From Rosenbergiella australiborealis (GTDB lineage: Bacteria; Pseudomonadota; Gammaproteobacteria; Enterobacterales; Enterobacteriaceae), in the NCBI RefSeq assembly GCF_018494035.1, contig NZ_JABBFO010000004.1, forward strand, positions 1 through 64,000: 64,000 bases of DNA. Reading direction: 5' to 3'. The notes below the pieces were generated by a model, which was not told where the DNA came from, ran no database searches, and saw only the letters and a program-made list of their open reading frames with translations. Made by a program: the position numbers and the translations under genes. The first letter of the stretch is position 1. Every line of letters starts with the position of its first letter. Of the stretch, positions 8,905-17,045 are shown piece by piece.

Positions 8905-8927
8905 GCCCCTTTGGGGCTTAGGCTTTC
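8902..8927. terminator. hairpin shared by convergent hspQ and helD
   Basis: TAAGCCCC / GGGGCTTA form a strong stem (8902-8920) directly at the hspQ stop. On the plus strand GGCTTTCTT follows, so the T run is weak. The helD stop codon (8918-8920) is inside the stem. Confidence 0.65.
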
Positions 8928-10972
8928 TTGGCGATAGGCACGCCAAGCTGTTTTAATTCCGCCACAAACAGTGAAGGATTTTGCGGATTGAACAGTAACC
9001 ACGTTCGCTGTTTTGCTCGGGTCATTGCGACATAAGCTAATCGACGTTCTTCTGCATAGGGATAAGACTCCTGCTCGATCAGCAACCCACGCTCTATGAC
9101 CGTTTCTCGATCTTCGGCTGGGAAACCCTCTTGTCCGGCATTAAGGCCGCAGATAATCACGTAATCCGCTTCTTGTCCTTTACTTGCATGCATCGTCATA
9201 AAGGCTAAAGATAGATTCGGCCATCGAGTCGTGGCTTTAGCGAATATTTTAGGTTTCAGATAGTGATAACGCCCTAAGACTAAAATCGTCTCATCGCGCG
9301 TGACAAAACCGCTGAGCTTATCAAGCAAAGCATCTAATTGATTTTCATGTAAAAGTGTTATTGACTTTTTATTACCTTGACGGTGACTGACGAGCGTTTT
9401 TTGAATCTGCTCTGCATTTTGTTGCACAAAGCCTGAAGCAACGTCATTTAAACGCTGATCAAGACGATATGTCGTATCCAGTTGACAGAGGGAAACTTGC
9501 CCGAAATAGTGTGCAAATTTTGTCGTGAGATCGAGTTGAGCACCCGTAAATCGGTAGATAGCTTGCCAATCATCACCGACAGCATAAAGTCGGCTATGTT
9601 TATTTTGTTGGCGCAGTAACGCCACCAACTTAGCACGCTGTGGGGAAATATCTTGAAATTCGTCGATAAGTAAGTATTTCCAAGGACTAATAAAACGCCC
9701 TTTTTCAACAAGGCCGCAGGCTTGTTCAAGCAAACCGGCAAAGTCGATCGCACCTTCCTCTTTTAATGCTAGCTTCCACGCCTTAACGATCGGTGTCATC
9801 AATTTGATGCGCTTTGTAAATAACGGTCGTTCAGCTTCGTCAGCCTGTTCTATCATCTGAGCCTGAGTACCGCCGTGCATTCTGATCAACCCTAGCCACT
9901 TATCTAACAATAGTGGAATTTTTTCCTGAATGTCGGGTGATTCCCAGAATTGGGGCTGAGTTAGCGACCAACCCACATCGTCCTCTAAGCATTGCCGCCA
10001 TTGGTTTGCGGCCGCTTTTTTCTGGCTACATTGGGCTATCCACTGCTCGAGTAATAATTTGTACCGCTTAACTTTATCACTCTCAAGCTCAGTGATTTTG
10101 GGAGACTTATGGGTTGCTTGCTGAATAATCATCAGCGCGAGGCTATGAAAGGTTTTCGCTGTAACGTCAGTCGTTCCCACTCTTAAGGCTATCCGTTGGC
10201 TGAGTTCTTCCGCAGCCTTATGCCCAAAAGCGAGGACTACAATTTGATTAGCTTGCGCCTGTTTACGCGTTAATAACCAAGCGGTTTTTGCCACTAAGAC
10301 GGCTGTTTTTCCGCACCCAGCGCCGGCAAGCACTAATACTGACTTTTCATCGTTCATGACGGCTTGGCGTTGAGAAAGATTAAGCGGGGAACGCTCCACC
10401 GTAGCAAAAAAGTCTGCATAGCCTTTTTCGAGCTGAGCCATCCATTGATGATTACGTTGCTGACGTTGGGCCTCTGGGGCTGTTAACCAAAGATGACAAA
10501 ATTGCCACCGTTGATAACTTTCAGGAAACTCTCTTAACCGTTCTTTAGGTAGAGGTAGCGCAGAAAAGGCCTCTTCGATATGTATTTGTAAATCACTCAA
10601 TGCGTCTTGCGTTAGCCAGCCATCTTTTTGGACAAAGTCAAGAATAAAGTGTTGTAAATCACTCAATACCTGATCACTGATAACGACCATTTGCTCAGTC
10701 CAAGATTGCCAGCTTTTCATTAAGTGTTGCCAGAAACGCTGGGTTTCGGACCATTCGGTACCGTGTAGTCGGACAACCTTGTCCTCAGCCAATTGAAATT
10801 CTAGCTCTCCCCATACCACCCCACGCTTACAGCGGACACCGAGTAACTGATTAAAAGGAATGATATATTCGTGATGATCACCAGTGACTTCAACACCTGC
10901 GGTTAACATACGCACGCGATGATAGGGATGTTGTGCTAGCTTCTTTCCGATTGACGTTGCTTTTAGTTCCAT
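8918..10972 (-). CDS. helD: DNA helicase IV
   Basis: This superfamily 1 (UvrD/Rep-like) 3'-5' DNA helicase of 684 residues has the same length as E. coli HelD. The N-terminal ~190 residues are specific to HelD. The motor then follows: Q motif (LSQRQAVM), Walker A AGAGCGKT near residue 217, Walker B LLIDEFQD, VGDDWQAIYRF, motif V TMHASKGQEADYVII and motif VI VAMTRAKQ. It is divergent from yccFS. In E. coli mgsA, yccT and yccU separate it from hspQ; here helD and hspQ converge directly. Confidence 0.96.
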   Translation of the reverse strand: MELKATSIGKKLAQHPYHRVRMLTAGVEVTGDHHEYIIPFNQLLGVRCKRGVVWGELEFQLAEDKVVRLHGTEWSETQRFWQHLMKSWQSWTEQMVVISDQVLSDLQHFILDFVQKDGWLTQDALSDLQIHIEEAFSALPLPKERLREFPESYQRWQFCHLWLTAPEAQRQQRNHQWMAQLEKGYADFFATVERSPLNLSQRQAVMNDEKSVLVLAGAGCGKTAVLVAKTAWLLTRKQAQANQIVVLAFGHKAAEELSQRIALRVGTTDVTAKTFHSLALMIIQQATHKSPKITELESDKVKRYKLLLEQWIAQCSQKKAAANQWRQCLEDDVGWSLTQPQFWESPDIQEKIPLLLDKWLGLIRMHGGTQAQMIEQADEAERPLFTKRIKLMTPIVKAWKLALKEEGAIDFAGLLEQACGLVEKGRFISPWKYLLIDEFQDISPQRAKLVALLRQQNKHSRLYAVGDDWQAIYRFTGAQLDLTTKFAHYFGQVSLCQLDTTYRLDQRLNDVASGFVQQNAEQIQKTLVSHRQGNKKSITLLHENQLDALLDKLSGFVTRDETILVLGRYHYLKPKIFAKATTRWPNLSLAFMTMHASKGQEADYVIICGLNAGQEGFPAEDRETVIERGLLIEQESYPYAEERRLAYVAMTRAKQRTWLLFNPQNPSLFVAELKQLGVPIAKKA

Positions 10973-11081
10973 GCACCTAGCCGTTGATTTACACTATCTC
11001 TATTCACGATTTTAACTGCCTACGGGCTGAGTCTCCAGATAAATCTAAACCGATATCATCTTCAACAGGGATAATCATCGC

Positions 11082-11531
11082 ATGCGAAGTGTGCTTAATA
11101 TTTTAAATTTTTTCCTCGGCGGATTCATCACTAGCCTTTCTTGGCTAGTGGTAACGTTACTGACTATAGTCTTGATATTTACGTTGCCGCTTACTCGATC
11201 GTGTTGGGAAATAACGAAACTCTCTTTTGTCCCCTTTGGGAACGAGGCCGTTCATATCGATCTTCTTCGGCCTGAGAGTAAAAATAGATTAATGAATACG
11301 GGTGGAACAGTATTAAATGTTGTCTGGCTGGTGCTATTTGGCTGGTGGCTTTGCCTCTCCCATATCACTCTTGGTATTGCACAATGTTTAACTATTATTG
11401 GTATTCCAACTGGAATCGCACATTTTAAAATTGCGGTAATTGCACTCTGGCCAGTAGGTCGTCGAGTCGTGAGCGTCGAGGAAGCACAAGTCGCTCGGGA
11501 AAATGCAGCACGCATTAGCTACGGTAGATAA
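11082..11531 (+). CDS. yccF: YccF-domain inner membrane protein
   Basis: The 149-residue protein has two YccF repeats, each a hydrophobic hairpin (about residues 8-40 and 75-125). GIPTGIAHFKI is the conserved signature of the second. The function is unknown to me. The gene is followed two bases after its stop by yccS, so the pair is an operon, as in E. coli. Confidence 0.9.
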   Translation: MRSVLNILNFFLGGFITSLSWLVVTLLTIVLIFTLPLTRSCWEITKLSFVPFGNEAVHIDLLRPESKNRLMNTGGTVLNVVWLVLFGWWLCLSHITLGIAQCLTIIGIPTGIAHFKIAVIALWPVGRRVVSVEEAQVARENAARISYGR

Positions 11532-11533
11532 TC

Positions 11534-13666
11534 ATGAATACACGCAGCGAAAAAACTAAACGTTGGCAACACTATATTCTTAACCGGTTATGGCAAGAGC
11601 CGGTTAGAATTTTTGTCGCAATGAGCTGCGTGGCATTATTTGCTTGGCGTAACAACACTGTTGTTTGGACGATCCCGCTTATTTTGGGTATTGTCGCAGC
11701 AGCCCTCACTGATCTTGACGATCGCCTGACGGGTCGATTGAAAAATATTGTTATCACTTTAGTGTGCTTTGCTATTGCAACCACTAGCGTAGAGTTACTT
11801 TTTCCTCATCCCGTCTTGTTTATTGTTGGTCTTGGACTGTCGAGCTGGGCCTTTATTATGCTGGGCGCACTGGGTCAGCGCTATGCTACCATCGCCTTTG
11901 GTGCCATATTAATGGCTATATACACAATGCTAGGTATTGGCTTATTCCCGCAATGGTATATACAACCGTTGTTCTTATTAACAGGAGCCGCTGTCTATTA
12001 TGTTTTTACGCTACTTAACCATCTTATTTTTCCTGTTCGCCCAGTTGAAGCTCAGTTAATTAATACCTACACATCTCTTGCCTCGTATTTAGAAACAAAG
12101 GCCATACTTTTTGACCCCGACGGAATATCTCATGCAGAACGGCCGCTTTATAAGATATCTCTTGTCAACAGCCAGCTCGTGCAACAGCTGAATATCGTTA
12201 AAACAGCCATCCAGAGTCGGTTAAGAGGCGATAGAGCCAGCAGTGCTAGCCGACGAGCGTTACTCTATTATTTTGTCGCTCAAGAGATACACGAACGTGC
12301 TAACTCATCACATATAGATCATCTGCGTTTACAAGATCACTGGCACTTTAACGAACTGATGTTCCGCTTTGAGCGTCTGATTCGTCAGCAGGCAACCGCC
12401 TGTCGTGATATCGCTAACAGCTTACAGACCAAACAGGACTATCAACACAGTTGCCGTTTTGAACGAGCATTCACAAACGCTGAAGCAGCGTTGGAGAGAG
12501 TCTCACCCTTCGCAGAGAAAGAGACGTGCGAACGCTTACGATGGCTACTAAAAAACCTAAAAGCTATTGATCAACAACTGGCTTCAGTCGCCTCTGAACA
12601 ACTTTCAACGACCGATTGGCAAAACATTGATACCGAGCTTTCATTTGAAGGTTTACAAGGTTGGCAAGATATTAAGTCACGCTTTAAGAGCCACCTTTCT
12701 CCAAAATCGTCGCTATTTAGGCATGCTACTCGAGTCAGTATTGTACTTTGCTTCGGCTACTTTATTATCCAGTCAATCGATTTACAACGCGGATATTGGA
12801 TTTTACTGACATCACTTTTTGTTTGCCAACCCAACTATTCCGCGACCAAGCGCCGTTTAGCGTTGAGGGTGATCGGCACTCTGGCAGGAATTCTTATAGG
12901 ACTGCCATTATTATGGCTGCTTCCCTCTTTGCCCGGAAAATTAGTGGCAATTGTCATCTTCAGTGTGCTGTTTTTCTTATTTAGGCAAGTTCAATATGCC
13001 CAAGCTACCCTTTTCATCACGTTAGTCGCACTATTTTGCTTCAACTTACTGGGAGAAGGATTTAATGTCGCATTGCCGCGTATTATAGATACGTTACTGG
13101 GTTGCGGACTTGCTTGGCTCGCCGTCTCCTTCATCTTTCCAGATTGGCATTATCGGCAGTTTTCCACAGTGCTTGATAAGGCCTCTACAGCCAATTTGCG
13201 CTATCTTAAAGCCGTTGTACAACAATACCAAGAAGGTAAAGATAATCGTGTTGCTTACCGTATTGCTCGCAGGGATGCCCATAATGCAGATGCTGAGTTG
13301 GCCTCCGTTATTACATTAGCTGAAAATAAATCATGGCCTTCTTTTAATGCAAAAGAAGCCTCCTTCTCTCTCCTTTGTACTAACCATAGCTTGTTAAGTT
13401 ATATTGCAGCGTTGGGGGCGCACCGCCAACGAATATCTCATCCTCAATTATTGAATGTGCTTTATGCTCTCGTTGAATACGTCGAAAACGATGATCCAAC
13501 AAATAACCAAAAACTCTATCAAGCGTTAGAGACTCTACATACACTCACTGACAGCAATGAAATGGATGATGAACCTCAAAAAGCGCTCATCATTCAGCAA
13601 GTGTTATTAATTGTTCATACTTTGGGTGAAATGCAAAAATTTAAAGAGCCACTCTTAACTGCGTAA
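11534..13666 (+). CDS. yccS: YccS/YhfK family (FUSC-type) inner membrane protein
   Basis: The 710-residue protein has two membrane blocks (about residues 25-165 and 400-515), each followed by a soluble domain. This is the architecture of the fusaric acid resistance-like superfamily. The conserved YWILLTSLFVCQPNYSATKRR block starts the second membrane half. It is presumed to be a transporter or channel of unknown substrate. It is translationally close to yccF. Its last 26 bases overlap the end of convergent sxy. Confidence 0.9.
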   Translation: MNTRSEKTKRWQHYILNRLWQEPVRIFVAMSCVALFAWRNNTVVWTIPLILGIVAAALTDLDDRLTGRLKNIVITLVCFAIATTSVELLFPHPVLFIVGLGLSSWAFIMLGALGQRYATIAFGAILMAIYTMLGIGLFPQWYIQPLFLLTGAAVYYVFTLLNHLIFPVRPVEAQLINTYTSLASYLETKAILFDPDGISHAERPLYKISLVNSQLVQQLNIVKTAIQSRLRGDRASSASRRALLYYFVAQEIHERANSSHIDHLRLQDHWHFNELMFRFERLIRQQATACRDIANSLQTKQDYQHSCRFERAFTNAEAALERVSPFAEKETCERLRWLLKNLKAIDQQLASVASEQLSTTDWQNIDTELSFEGLQGWQDIKSRFKSHLSPKSSLFRHATRVSIVLCFGYFIIQSIDLQRGYWILLTSLFVCQPNYSATKRRLALRVIGTLAGILIGLPLLWLLPSLPGKLVAIVIFSVLFFLFRQVQYAQATLFITLVALFCFNLLGEGFNVALPRIIDTLLGCGLAWLAVSFIFPDWHYRQFSTVLDKASTANLRYLKAVVQQYQEGKDNRVAYRIARRDAHNADAELASVITLAENKSWPSFNAKEASFSLLCTNHSLLSYIAALGAHRQRISHPQLLNVLYALVEYVENDDPTNNQKLYQALETLHTLTDSNEMDDEPQKALIIQQVLLIVHTLGEMQKFKEPLLTA

Positions 13667-14291
13667 ATTGTTTTATCGCCGCGTTCCGGCAAGCACTGAT
13701 GAATTCAGTATGCCAAGCGATTAACTCTTGTTTTATCGCAACAGGTAAAACAGCATGATGGATGCCCATGACTGCGCCCTGTAAATAAAACAATGTTGAT
13801 AGGCCGAGATGTTTATTACGTTGATGCATTAATGCCCAACATTGTACTACCCCAGTTTGCCGTAATTGATCTTCGGTGTGGATCCCAACTTCTTTTAATA
13901 ACGTTTCAAAGCGGATACCAAGATTAGGTAAATCTTTCAATCTTCGGTGTGACTGTTTGTAATTTAAACAGTTCCTCGCATCTTGTAACGCAGCACGCGA
14001 TAATTTTAATAAATTAATCTCGTCCTGCCATAGCGGATCGTTCACTCTAAAATAGTTGAGTGAAACAGGTGTTCCTCTTTTAGTAAAAATAAAGGGGGCT
14101 AGTTGATGATTAGCCAGGTAGAGAGACATCGCCTCACTTCCCCGTAAATAGACTGCATCTTGTTTGACGAGTGCAAACACCACGTGATCAATGGATAGTG
14201 AATACCCACCAAACTGCGTCTTCGGTACAATATTGCCTAAGTAACCTACTTTTTCCTTATAGCGAGCAATACACTGTTGTGAACAATTCAT
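13641..14291 (-). CDS. sxy: competence activator Sxy/TfoX
   Basis: Sxy works with CRP at CRP-S promoters to switch on DNA-uptake genes in gamma-proteobacteria. The 216-residue product has a TfoX N-terminal domain (FGGYSLSIDHVVFALV, then SLNYFRV) and a TfoX C-terminal helical domain (LKDLPNLGIRFETLLKEVGI, then GAVMGIHHAVLP). I chose the ATG ending at 14291 because AGGAGG lies six bases upstream; an upstream ATG lacks this. Divergence from E. coli Sxy is high but the domain order is intact. The same window holds comEC, the DNA-uptake channel gene that Sxy regulons include. Confidence 0.9.
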   Translation of the reverse strand: MNCSQQCIARYKEKVGYLGNIVPKTQFGGYSLSIDHVVFALVKQDAVYLRGSEAMSLYLANHQLAPFIFTKRGTPVSLNYFRVNDPLWQDEINLLKLSRAALQDARNCLNYKQSHRRLKDLPNLGIRFETLLKEVGIHTEDQLRQTGVVQCWALMHQRNKHLGLSTLFYLQGAVMGIHHAVLPVAIKQELIAWHTEFISACRNAAIKQFTQLRVAL

Positions 14292-14442
14292 GTCGATCCT
14301 CCTAATCATTAACATCCTAACCCATTGATATAAATATTTTTATAAAGTAAACCCACCTTAATTAATTCAAAGTAGTTGTTCAATTAATAATTATAAAATG
14401 CTCGGGATACATTCCAAATCTCTTGCATGTTGCAAGAAATGA

Positions 14443-14483
14443 TTGATCTTTGGTTAAAGTCGATTTACTGTATGGATATACAG
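14443..14483 (+). promoter_or_regulatory. sulA promoter with LexA operator
   Basis: TTGATC (14443-14448) and TACTGT (14466-14471) are spaced by 17 bases and match the E. coli sulA promoter as I recall it. The LexA box CTG-N10-CAG at 14468-14483 is complete, with the AT-rich centre TATGGATATA, and overlaps the -10, so repression in the absence of DNA damage is expected. Confidence 0.92.
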
Positions 14484-14499
14484 TACAAAGGAGCTAACC

Positions 14500-14991
14500 A
14501 TGATCATACCCCATTCTGTTAATGACGCAGCAAAACAGGCCATCACCTTAAATAGCCTAACGCCTTCTTTAGGCGGCATTAACCAAATTTGCTATGACAG
14601 CGCAAGCCCTACCCTGCTAAATTTATTACTCCTGCCTGCAATTAAGCAATTGGGTGAGCAAGCAAAATGGGTACTATGGTTAACTCCTGAAAATAAAATT
14701 GACCGCTCTTGGCTAGAGAATTCAGGGATTTCATTGAATAAATCGGTACAACTGCCGTTTTTAAATGATGAACAAAAGATTCACTCGCTAGCACAAGCCA
14801 TTACTTCCGGTAACTACAGTGTCATTACTGTATGGTTAGACAGCGCTTTAACGGCTGAACAGAAATTCAACCTCGATAATATGGCCAAAGAATCAGAGAC
14901 GGTGGTCTTCATTTTGCGTAAAAACTCAACGGAGTTTCCCTCGGCCAGACAAGTTAGTCGTCATAAAATTCCCACTTTTGCATTTCTTTAA
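14500..14991 (+). CDS. sulA: SOS cell division inhibitor SulA
   Basis: SulA binds FtsZ and blocks Z-ring assembly after DNA damage; Lon removes it afterwards. The 163-residue protein is close to the E. coli length. It keeps the LLLPAIKQLGEQAKWVLWLTP core that forms the FtsZ-binding fold and a C-terminus of basic and hydrophobic residues (SRHKIPTFAFL) where Lon recognition occurs in E. coli. AAAGGAGCTAACC gives a good ribosome site. It lies directly upstream of ompA on the same strand and downstream of a LexA-controlled promoter. Confidence 0.95.
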   Translation: MIIPHSVNDAAKQAITLNSLTPSLGGINQICYDSASPTLLNLLLLPAIKQLGEQAKWVLWLTPENKIDRSWLENSGISLNKSVQLPFLNDEQKIHSLAQAITSGNYSVITVWLDSALTAEQKFNLDNMAKESETVVFILRKNSTEFPSARQVSRHKIPTFAFL

Positions 14992-15036
14992 GTTTATTGA
15001 GATTTATCTTAGCTTCTTTTTTATCAAAATATATTT

Positions 15037-15058
15037 GAGCCTAATTCCTAGGCTCTTT
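15037..15058 (+). terminator. possible sulA terminator
   Basis: The seven-base stem GAGCCTA / TAGGCTC with loop ATTCC is followed by only three T residues. It lies about 45 bases after the sulA stop and could end the SOS transcript before the ompA promoter. The remainder of 14992-15175 holds nothing else I recognise. Confidence 0.5.
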
Positions 15059-15175
15059 CAGGCAGGACAACGTTTCTAAGCGGTATTCAGTTTTTTTTAA
15101 CCGCTGAAGTTCAGTTTTAAATGTAACTAGATGTGTATAAAATGCTGTTTTTTACTGTACATCGTTATATCTTAC

Positions 15176-15203
15176 TTGTAAGTTTTTAAACACGTTGTAG
15201 ACT
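15176..15203 (+). promoter_or_regulatory. ompA promoter
   Basis: TTGTAA (15176-15181) and TAGACT (15198-15203) lie in the block TTGTAAGTTTTTAAACACG, which closely resembles the E. coli ompA promoter. Transcription would start near 15210, giving a leader of about 125 bases like the stabilising leader of E. coli ompA mRNA. Confidence 0.8.
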
Positions 15204-15312
15204 TTAGCTCGCTAGGGTGCTCAAAAACCTCCAGTTTTAGCTGAGTATAAAACGAGCGAACAAGACCCAGCGAAGAATTGCAACCCAGAGCAAATTTTAT
15301 GCTCATTGCCAA

Positions 15313-15336
15313 TTTTGGATGATAACGAGGCGCAAA
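15313..15336 (+). promoter_or_regulatory. ompA ribosome-binding region, probable MicA sRNA target
   Basis: The stretch TTTTGGATGATAACGAGG followed by CGCAAA is the same as in E. coli as I recall it. There the sigma-E-dependent sRNA MicA pairs with GATGATAACGAGGCGC to block translation. Such conservation in a leader that otherwise differs points to a retained sRNA site. Confidence 0.65.
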
Positions 15337-16392
15337 ATGAAAAAAACAGCTATCGCAATTGCAGTGGCACTAGCAGGTTTAGCAACGACTGTTGCTCAAG
15401 CTGCACCAAAAGACGACACTTGGTACGTGGGTGGTAAATTAGGTTGGTCTCAATACCACGACACCGGTTTCTCTGGTAACCACTACCAAGTCACTAACGA
15501 AGCGCGTGACAACCAACTCGGTGCTGGCGCATTTGCTGGTTACCAAGTAAACCCGTACGTTGGCTTTGAAATGGGCTACGACTGGTTAGGCCGTATGAAA
15601 TATACTGGTCAAAACCACGGTGCGTTCATCGGTCAAGGTGTTCAACTTGCCGCTAAACTTGACTATCCAATCACTGACGACTTAGACGTATACACCCGCT
15701 TAGGTGGTATGTTATGGCGTGCAGATGCTAAAGATTACCAAGGTCACCACAACATCGACACTGGTGTTTCTCCATTAGCAGCAGTAGGTGTTGAATACGC
15801 ATTGACCAAAAACTGGGCAACTCGTTTAGACTACCAATGGGTTAACAACATTGGCGACCGTGACACTGTTGGAACTCGTCCAGACAACGGCATGTTAAGC
15901 TTAGGCTTATCTTACCGTTTCGGCCAAGATGATGTTGCAGCTCCAGCACCAGCTCCAGCTCCAGCTCCAGCACCAGTTGTTGAGACCAAGCACTTCACTC
16001 TGAAATCAGACGTGCTGTTCACCTTCAACAAAGCTACGCTGAAAACATCTGGTCAAGCTGCGCTAGACCAACTGTACTCTCAATTAAGCAACTTAGATCC
16101 TAAAGATGGTTCTGTTGTTGTTCTGGGCTTCACAGACCGTATCGGTTCTGAAAGCTACAACCAAAACCTGTCTGAGAAACGTGCTCAATCAGTTGTGGAT
16201 TACTTAGTATCTAAAGGTATCCCTTCTAACAAGATCTCTGCACGTGGCATGGGCGAATCTAACCCAGTAACAGGCAACACCTGTGACAACGTTAAGAAAC
16301 GTGCTGCGCTGATCGACTGCTTAGGTCCAGACCGTCGCGTTGAAATCGAAGTTAAAGGCGTAAAAGACGTAGTAACTCAGCCACAAGGCTAA
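15337..16392 (+). CDS. ompA: outer membrane protein A
   Basis: OmpA links the outer membrane to peptidoglycan. The 351-residue precursor has a 22-residue signal peptide ending AQA before [10 protein letters not shown]. An eight-strand beta-barrel runs to about residue 195, followed by a proline-alanine hinge (six AP-type repeats). The C-terminal OmpA domain contains [12 protein letters not shown] and the murein-binding DRRVEIEV. Two cysteines (NTCDN, LIDCLG) are kept. The ATG at 15337 is fixed by the conserved ribosome site; an upstream ATG six codons earlier lies inside that region. A strong terminator ends the gene. Confidence 0.98.
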   Translation: MKKTAIAIAVALAGLATTVAQAAPKDDTWYVGGKLGWSQYHDTGFSGNHYQVTNEARDNQLGAGAFAGYQVNPYVGFEMGYDWLGRMKYTGQNHGAFIGQGVQLAAKLDYPITDDLDVYTRLGGMLWRADAKDYQGHHNIDTGVSPLAAVGVEYALTKNWATRLDYQWVNNIGDRDTVGTRPDNGMLSLGLSYRFGQDDVAAPAPAPAPAPAPVVETKHFTLKSDVLFTFNKATLKTSGQAALDQLYSQLSNLDPKDGSVVVLGFTDRIGSESYNQNLSEKRAQSVVDYLVSKGIPSNKISARGMGESNPVTGNTCDNVKKRAALIDCLGPDRRVEIEVKGVKDVVTQPQG

Positions 16393-16405
16393 GTTAACTA
16401 TGCAA

Positions 16406-16431
16406 AACCCCGCTAACGCGGGGTTTTTTTT
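16406..16431 (+). terminator. rho-independent terminator of ompA
   Basis: AACCCCGC / GCGGGGTT with a TAAC loop is followed by a run of T residues. The matP stop codon begins within the T tract, and on the minus strand TTTTGC follows the stem, so it may serve matP too. Confidence 0.95.
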
Positions 16432-16888
16432 ATTCTTTTTTTGACTCTAAAATCGAGGCTAATCCCTCTTTTAAAGAGCTCATTTGCGAGGCATATTTTT
16501 CCTTACGTTCCGCATCTTCAATCAATTGAACAATTGTTTCAGATAAGGTCCCACCACGCCGTTGTGCTAAACCTGCCAATCGTTGCCAAACCAAATATTC
16601 TAAATCGATAGATTTTTTCCGCGTATGTTGCTGCTCAGCATTAAAATGGCGTTTGCGTCTCGCACGGATTGTTTGACTCATCCGAATTGAAAGATCAGGA
16701 TTCATTTGCTCAGAAATCCATCGCTGAATAGACTCAGGATTATGCTCGCTCGCGATAAGCTGTTTGACCGCCTCTTGAGCCGCTGACTTCTCGATATGGC
16801 GTGTGATCAATTCACCTTCTCGATGTTTTTTAATTAAATATTTCCATTTCCAGCCTGACTCGAGATTCTCTAACTGTAAATATTTCAT
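16430..16888 (-). CDS. matP: macrodomain Ter protein MatP
   Basis: MatP binds matS sites in the terminus region and organises the Ter macrodomain, working against MukBEF and with ZapB. The 152-residue product (start [18 protein letters not shown]) has the N-terminal helical bundle. A ribbon-helix-helix follows ([33 protein letters not shown]), then a short coiled-coil tail. The ATG ending at 16888 is where homology begins; the frame is open 27 codons upstream. It is divergent from ycbZ. Its target sites were not found by eye in this window. Confidence 0.96.
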   Translation of the reverse strand: MKYLQLENLESGWKWKYLIKKHREGELITRHIEKSAAQEAVKQLIASEHNPESIQRWISEQMNPDLSIRMSQTIRARRKRHFNAEQQHTRKKSIDLEYLVWQRLAGLAQRRGGTLSETIVQLIEDAERKEKYASQMSSLKEGLASILESKKE

Positions 16889-17045
16889 CAGGTTCCTTAA
16901 AATTAACCACTTATTAGTAGAATACCAGCTTTGTATTTTCCTGTAGACAAATTTAAGCCGTGATCGCACGGTATTGGCTACGTGGTTTCTGGATAAGAAC
17001 TACGATATAATTACTCTTTTACGTTCAAGGCATACTAAGATTACT

